From contig JANWHN010000021.1 in NCBI GenBank assembly GCA_025450445.1, positions 1 to 34,697 of the forward strand: 34,697 nt of DNA, given 5' to 3'. The notes under the pieces were generated by a model that was not told the origin of the DNA, did not search any database, and saw nothing but the letters and a program-made list of their open reading frames with translations. Below, one piece after another: positions 31,879-34,697 of the stretch (position 1 is its first letter; the number at the start of each line of letters is the position of its first letter). Both the position numbers and the translations under genes were made by a program. The stretch is from Anaerolineales bacterium. GTDB taxonomy: Bacteria; Chloroflexota; Anaerolineae; Anaerolineales; UBA11579.

Positions 31879-31890
31879 TACCATTCTTAC

Positions 31891-31906
31891 ATAGATGGCT
31901 GTCTAT
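31891..31906. promoter_or_regulatory. ArsR-type operator 2
   Basis: ATAGATGGCTGTCTAT, the same consensus as operator 1 (ATAGATGGNTRTCTAT) with centres 28 bp apart. It overlaps a -10-like TATACT (31904-31909) that would drive the microprotein gene, so a bound repressor would block it. Confidence 0.6.
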
Positions 31907-31931
31907 ACTACATTTCTACGAAAGGAGCTCT

Positions 31932-32000
31932 ATGGTTTCCGATCCTGAACTGAACGTAGTCTGTGACGGCAGTTGCTGCGGCGGCACCGGCTGCTGCTAG
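31932..32000 (+). CDS. 22-residue cysteine-rich microprotein
   Basis: Too short for usual gene callers, but well supported: AGGAG ends seven bases before the ATG, a -10-like TATACT lies at 31904-31909, and a strong hairpin terminator follows the TAG by six bases. The N-terminal half is acidic (MVSDPELNVV) and the C-terminal half is CDGSCCGGTGCC, with five cysteines among the last twelve residues (Cys11, 15, 16, 21, 22). No family recognised. The cysteine packing suggests binding of soft metal or metalloid ions or thiol chemistry; a precursor of a modified peptide is another possibility. It lies between an ArsR-type operator pair and a cysteine-rich ArsR gene. Confidence 0.65.
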   Translation: MVSDPELNVVCDGSCCGGTGCC

Positions 32001-32005
32001 TTACC

Positions 32006-32041
32006 AGCGGCGGGCGGCGCGAGTCGCTCGCCGCTTTATTT
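32006..32041 (+). terminator. Intrinsic terminator of the microprotein gene
   Basis: A 10-bp stem (one G-U) AGCGGCGGGC/GCTCGCCGCT, ten-base loop, then TTTATTT. It overlaps the 3' end of the convergent ArsR gene and makes the microprotein transcript only about 125 nt long. Confidence 0.8.
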
Positions 32042-32365
32042 AACCGCTGTGAGCGAAATCAGCTTCTCAGCGGCATTCGACTCAGGAGCAAAAGTTTGCA
32101 AGAGCTGCCCGCAGCAATAGGCGACTCTATCCTGATTCAATTCGTAATAAGTGTTCTTGCCCTTTTCCCGGGCGTTGACCAAGCCGGCTTCTCGCAGCAC
32201 AGCCAGGTGATGGGAAACAGTGGGCTGGCTAACATTCACTTTGTCAACGATCTGGGTCACCGACATCCACTCACAGCAGCAGCATTCCATGATCTGCTGG
32301 CGGGTGGGGTCAGCCAGCACTTTCGCAAATTCAACCGGATTGATCTGATACGTCTTTGTTTTCAT
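32036..32365 (-). CDS. ArsR/SmtB-family repressor with a four-cysteine sensor helix
   Basis: 109 residues, one winged-helix domain. Recognition helix VSQPTVSHHLAVLREAGLV (45-63), wing EKGKNTYYEL. The metal- or thiol-sensing region in the first helices is ECCCCEW (Cys28-31), comparable in place to the ELCVCDL of arsenic-sensing ArsR; a second pair, Cys84-Cys85, lies in the C-terminal helix. Members release DNA on binding As(III), Cd, Zn or on thiol modification. The likely targets are the two palindromes 130-170 bp beyond its 3' end. Its own upstream region does not show that palindrome, so autoregulation is not evident. Confidence 0.92.
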   Translation of the reverse strand: MKTKTYQINPVEFAKVLADPTRQQIMECCCCEWMSVTQIVDKVNVSQPTVSHHLAVLREAGLVNAREKGKNTYYELNQDRVAYCCGQLLQTFAPESNAAEKLISLTAVK

Positions 32366-32440
32366 ATTGACCGCTTTCGATGCATAGTTTACTCAGGCGC
32401 TCTCAGGATGTCAACACAATCCGTCGAAATCCTCGTTTGG

Positions 32441-32446
32441 TATAGT
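32441..32446 (+). promoter_or_regulatory. -10 element of the metallophosphoesterase operon
   Basis: TATAGT eight bases before the ATG at 32455 with no Shine-Dalgarno between, so the mRNA would start at or beside the start codon. The -35 is weak. Confidence 0.4.
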
Positions 32447-32454
32447 GAGAAAAC

Positions 32455-33150
32455 ATGAAAATGCTCTCGTTGAGCGACCAAGTGCTGGAGTTTATTTACA
32501 ACCCCAGTGTGGTCGAACGCTTTGCCGATATTGATTTTGTCCTCGGTTGCGGCGACCTCCCTTACTACTATCTCGAATACCTCGGCGATCAGCTAACCAA
32601 GCCGGTCTTCTACGTGCGAGGCAACCACGCCGCCGAAATGGAATATTCCACAGAAGGCGCTGGGCGCTCCGAGCCGTGGGGCGCGATCGATCTGCATCGC
32701 CGCGTCGTCAATCACAAGGGCTTGCTGATGGCTGGGTTCGAAGGCTGTGTCCGCTACCGCCAGGGTCCGTTCATGTACACGCAAGGCGAGGTGTGGCGAA
32801 TGGTGCTGGCCATGACGCCTGCGTTGTTGCTCAATATGGCCCGCTACGGCCGTGCCCTCGATCTGCTCGTCAGCCACGCGCCGCCATTCGGCGTGCAAGA
32901 CAAGCCCGACCCAGCGCACCAGGGCTTCAAAGCCCTCCGCTGGCTTCTGACCGTCTTCAAGCCGCGCTACCACTTTCATGGTCATATCCATGTCTACAGC
33001 AAAGATACACCGGTGATGACCCGCTTCAAAGACACGCTGGTAATCAACACTTATGGATACCGGGAAACCAAGATTAAGGTCCTGGATCGGTCTCGTCAAA
33101 GTAAGAAGACCGAGACTGTCGCCGACAAAGTAACGGTGAAACATGGATAG
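32455..33150 (+). CDS. Metallophosphoesterase (calcineurin-like fold)
   Basis: 231 residues. Motifs in order: LSDQV (6-10), GCGDLPYYYLEYL (about 31-43), RGNHAAEM (about 55-62), LLVSHAPPFG (about 138-147) and FHGHIHVYS (about 173-181). These are the metal ligands of the fold, but the first motif has Val where the common D-x-H has His, and GNHD reads GNHA, so the site is a variant. The substrate (nucleotide, phosphoprotein or phospholipid) is unknown. The stop overlaps the next start by eight bases (ATGGATAG), so the two products are made together. A second ATG at 32461 is possible. Confidence 0.85.
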   Translation: MKMLSLSDQVLEFIYNPSVVERFADIDFVLGCGDLPYYYLEYLGDQLTKPVFYVRGNHAAEMEYSTEGAGRSEPWGAIDLHRRVVNHKGLLMAGFEGCVRYRQGPFMYTQGEVWRMVLAMTPALLLNMARYGRALDLLVSHAPPFGVQDKPDPAHQGFKALRWLLTVFKPRYHFHGHIHVYSKDTPVMTRFKDTLVINTYGYRETKIKVLDRSRQSKKTETVADKVTVKHG

Positions 33151-34697
33151 CCTCGGCCGATATTCAACTGCTGTGCAGGACTTCAAGCGCGCCCGGGGGC
33201 GCGCCGGGTTGCAGGAGGCTTTGTCGCGCTTGGGCGGTCCATCCAACCAGCTCTTGTCGTTTGAAAAAGTGCGCAAGCTGATCGGCGAAAGCCAGACCCT
33301 TGCGCGCGGCCTGCAAGATATTCCCATTGCATCAATTATCGGAAGCGTCGGTCGCTACGAAGATTTCAACCGCCAATTTCTGCCGCGGCAGGAGAGCCAG
33401 GTGGGGCGCTGGGCAAACGTGCGCATCGCCGCCGACCAGCAGGGGCTGCCGCCTATCGAGGTTTATAAAATTGGCGACGCCTATTTTGTGCTCGATGGCC
33501 ATCACCGCGTTTCCGTAGCGCGCGAGTTGGGAGCTAAGCACATTGAAGCTTACGTGACTGAAATCCCGACTAGTGTGCGCATCTCGCCGGACGATAAACC
33601 CGAGGAAATAGTCCTGAAAGCTGAGCAAGCCCGATTTCTGGATGATACGGGTCTCGATCAGTCGCACCCAGATTCTGCTCTCCGACTCACGTTGCCCGGC
33701 CGCTATGCCGAGCTGCGCGAGCATATTGCTGTGCACCAATATTTCATGGGCATGGAAGAGAAACGTGAAGTTCGATTTCAAGAAGCGGCTGAGCATTGGC
33801 TGGAAAATGTTTACCAGCCAGCGGTCAGTGAGATTCGCCGCTTGGATCTACTGCGCGATTTTCCGGATCGCACTGAAACTGATATCTACTTGTGGCTGAT
33901 GAAGCATCGCTCCGAGTTGGTGGAGAAGCTCGGCTGGGAAGTTGGCACCCAGGAGACCGCCGCGCATTTGTGGAACCGGCTCTACACCAAGCCCCGCCGG
34001 CTCTGGGAGCGCACCCGCCGCGTTCTAGGGCGTGTCATCCCGATAAAGGGTATAAGCCCCGGTCCGGTGCCAACTCAGTGGCGCATGGACCGCGGCGCGA
34101 TCCAAGCGGGCGATGTGCTTTTCCCGCGCATACTGGTACCCATCAGTGGCGAGGACACAAGCTGGCGCGCTGCTGATCAGGCGATATTGGTGGCAAAGCG
34201 TGAGCACAGCGAGTTACGCGGCGTGCATGTTCTCGTCAATGGCGAAACGGCGGATAGTAGAAAGGTGAAAGCCATTCGCCAGGAATTTGAGCGCCGGCTG
34301 CGCGAGGCGGAGCTGAAAGGCGGCCTGGTGCTGGAAAAAGGCAATATCAGCCGTCAGGTGGAGGAGAGATCGCACTGGAGCGATCTGGTGGTGCTGCATC
34401 TCAAGCACCCTCCCGGTGATCAGCCCATGCAGCGCTTGCTCTCGGGCTTACGCGGCTTTTTGCAGCGCAGCCCGCGGCCGGCGATCGTGCTCTCGCACGC
34501 CAGCGAGATGAAGCATGCGCTTCTGGCTTACGACGGCAGCCGCAAAGCGCACGAGGCGCTCTATCTCGCCGCGTATCTGCATTGTAGTTGGGGCACCAAG
34601 ATCACCGTCTTCACAGGTCTTGAGTCCAGCCTGCGTGAAAGCTTACTGCTACAGAAAGCGAAAGGCTATCTAATTTCGCAAGAAGTTGAAGCCGATT
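33143..34697 (+). CDS. ParB-like plus universal-stress-protein fusion, 3' end cut by window
   Basis: 518 codons with no stop before the window edge. After a helical start, residues about 60-140 carry the ParB/sulfiredoxin-like core, with IGSVGRYEDFN, GLPPIEVYKIGDAYFVLDGHHRVSVAREL and the nucleotide-binding DGHHR (118-122). A basic helical middle follows (about 195-310). Then come a first UspA-like domain (about 318-440, FPRILVPISGEDTSWRAADQAILVAKREHSELRGVHVLV) and a second one (from about 450, HALLAYDGSRKAHEALYLAAYL), cut by the edge. The ATG overlaps the metallophosphoesterase stop, with GGTGA upstream. The combination suggests an adenine-nucleotide-responsive protein working with the phosphoesterase; this is inferred. 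Confidence 0.75.
   Translation, partial: MDSLGRYSTAVQDFKRARGRAGLQEALSRLGGPSNQLLSFEKVRKLIGESQTLARGLQDIPIASIIGSVGRYEDFNRQFLPRQESQVGRWANVRIAADQQGLPPIEVYKIGDAYFVLDGHHRVSVARELGAKHIEAYVTEIPTSVRISPDDKPEEIVLKAEQARFLDDTGLDQSHPDSALRLTLPGRYAELREHIAVHQYFMGMEEKREVRFQEAAEHWLENVYQPAVSEIRRLDLLRDFPDRTETDIYLWLMKHRSELVEKLGWEVGTQETAAHLWNRLYTKPRRLWERTRRVLGRVIPIKGISPGPVPTQWRMDRGAIQAGDVLFPRILVPISGEDTSWRAADQAILVAKREHSELRGVHVLVNGETADSRKVKAIRQEFERRLREAELKGGLVLEKGNISRQVEERSHWSDLVVLHLKHPPGDQPMQRLLSGLRGFLQRSPRPAIVLSHASEMKHALLAYDGSRKAHEALYLAAYLHCSWGTKITVFTGLESSLRESLLLQKAKGYLISQEVEAD

Noticed and set aside
31932-32000. Microprotein as only a translated leader controlling a downstream gene
   Set aside because: No same-strand gene follows before its strong terminator, and the next gene (arsR) is on the other strand.
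1-34697. Insertion sequences, CRISPR arrays, ordinary tRNA or rRNA genes
   Set aside because: No transposase, terminal inverted repeats with target duplication, spaced repeats or tRNA cloverleaf (apart from the tmRNA tRNA-like domain) could be seen on either strand.

Overview
This 34.7 kb window (about 50-55% GC by eye, apart from an AT-rich left edge) reads as a chromosomal segment of a free-living bacterium. The gene content and protein style fit the Chloroflexota, most likely an Anaerolineae-like lineage. That is inferred from gene families only; no rRNA is present to confirm it. Genes are dense, often overlap by 1-8 nt (ATGA, GTGA, TAATG), and sit in short operons closed by good intrinsic terminators.

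Layout. 1-396: 3' end of an AT-rich unrecognised gene. 462-2964 (minus): smpB, hutH (histidine ammonia-lyase family) and an IscA/HesB-type Fe-S protein that has its own promoter. 3052-11190 (minus): a three-gene operon encoding a small two-helix membrane protein, a 1716-residue TPR protein and an 878-residue TPR plus C25/gingipain-like (caspase-fold) cysteine protease. It has no signal peptide and is the best candidate here for an undescribed system. 11274-12240 (plus): ribosomal protein L25 behind a structured leader that contains an intrinsic-terminator-like hairpin. 12239-19723 (minus): a run holding two GT-C-like membrane proteins, cysteine desulfurase, mnmA, a small membrane protein, a zinc-ribbon protein and a NUDIX (CoA pyrophosphatase-like) hydrolase. 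19861-23048 (plus): phosphohexomutase, TatD nuclease and polyprenyl diphosphate synthase. 23102-25020 (plus): a haem-oxygenase-fold (CADD/PqqC-like) protein and an RlmI-like methyltransferase. 25028-26657 (minus): a small conserved protein, a 470 bp unexplained block and a GH114-like lipoprotein. 26784-27113 (plus): a glycine-rich membrane-anchored protein. 27235-27618 (minus): tmRNA (ssrA), the partner of SmpB at the other end of the window. 27764-30918 (plus): a small membrane protein, a medium-chain oxidoreductase and a response regulator/histidine kinase pair. 30921-32365: a thiol-stress-like module with a VOC dioxygenase, a 22-residue cysteine-rich microprotein and an ArsR regulator carrying four consecutive cysteines. 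Two palindromic operators lie between the dioxygenase and the microprotein. 32455-34697 (plus): a metallophosphoesterase coupled to a ParB-like/universal-stress fusion cut by the window edge.

Functional links. SmpB and tmRNA together give trans-translation. Cysteine desulfurase probably feeds sulfur to MnmA (2-thiouridine in tRNA) and possibly to the IscA-type carrier. The ArsR-type repressor probably controls the divergent dioxygenase and microprotein. Several genes (smpB, the GH114 lipoprotein, the metallophosphoesterase) have a -10-like hexamer 6-8 nt before the ATG and no Shine-Dalgarno, which suggests leaderless transcripts.
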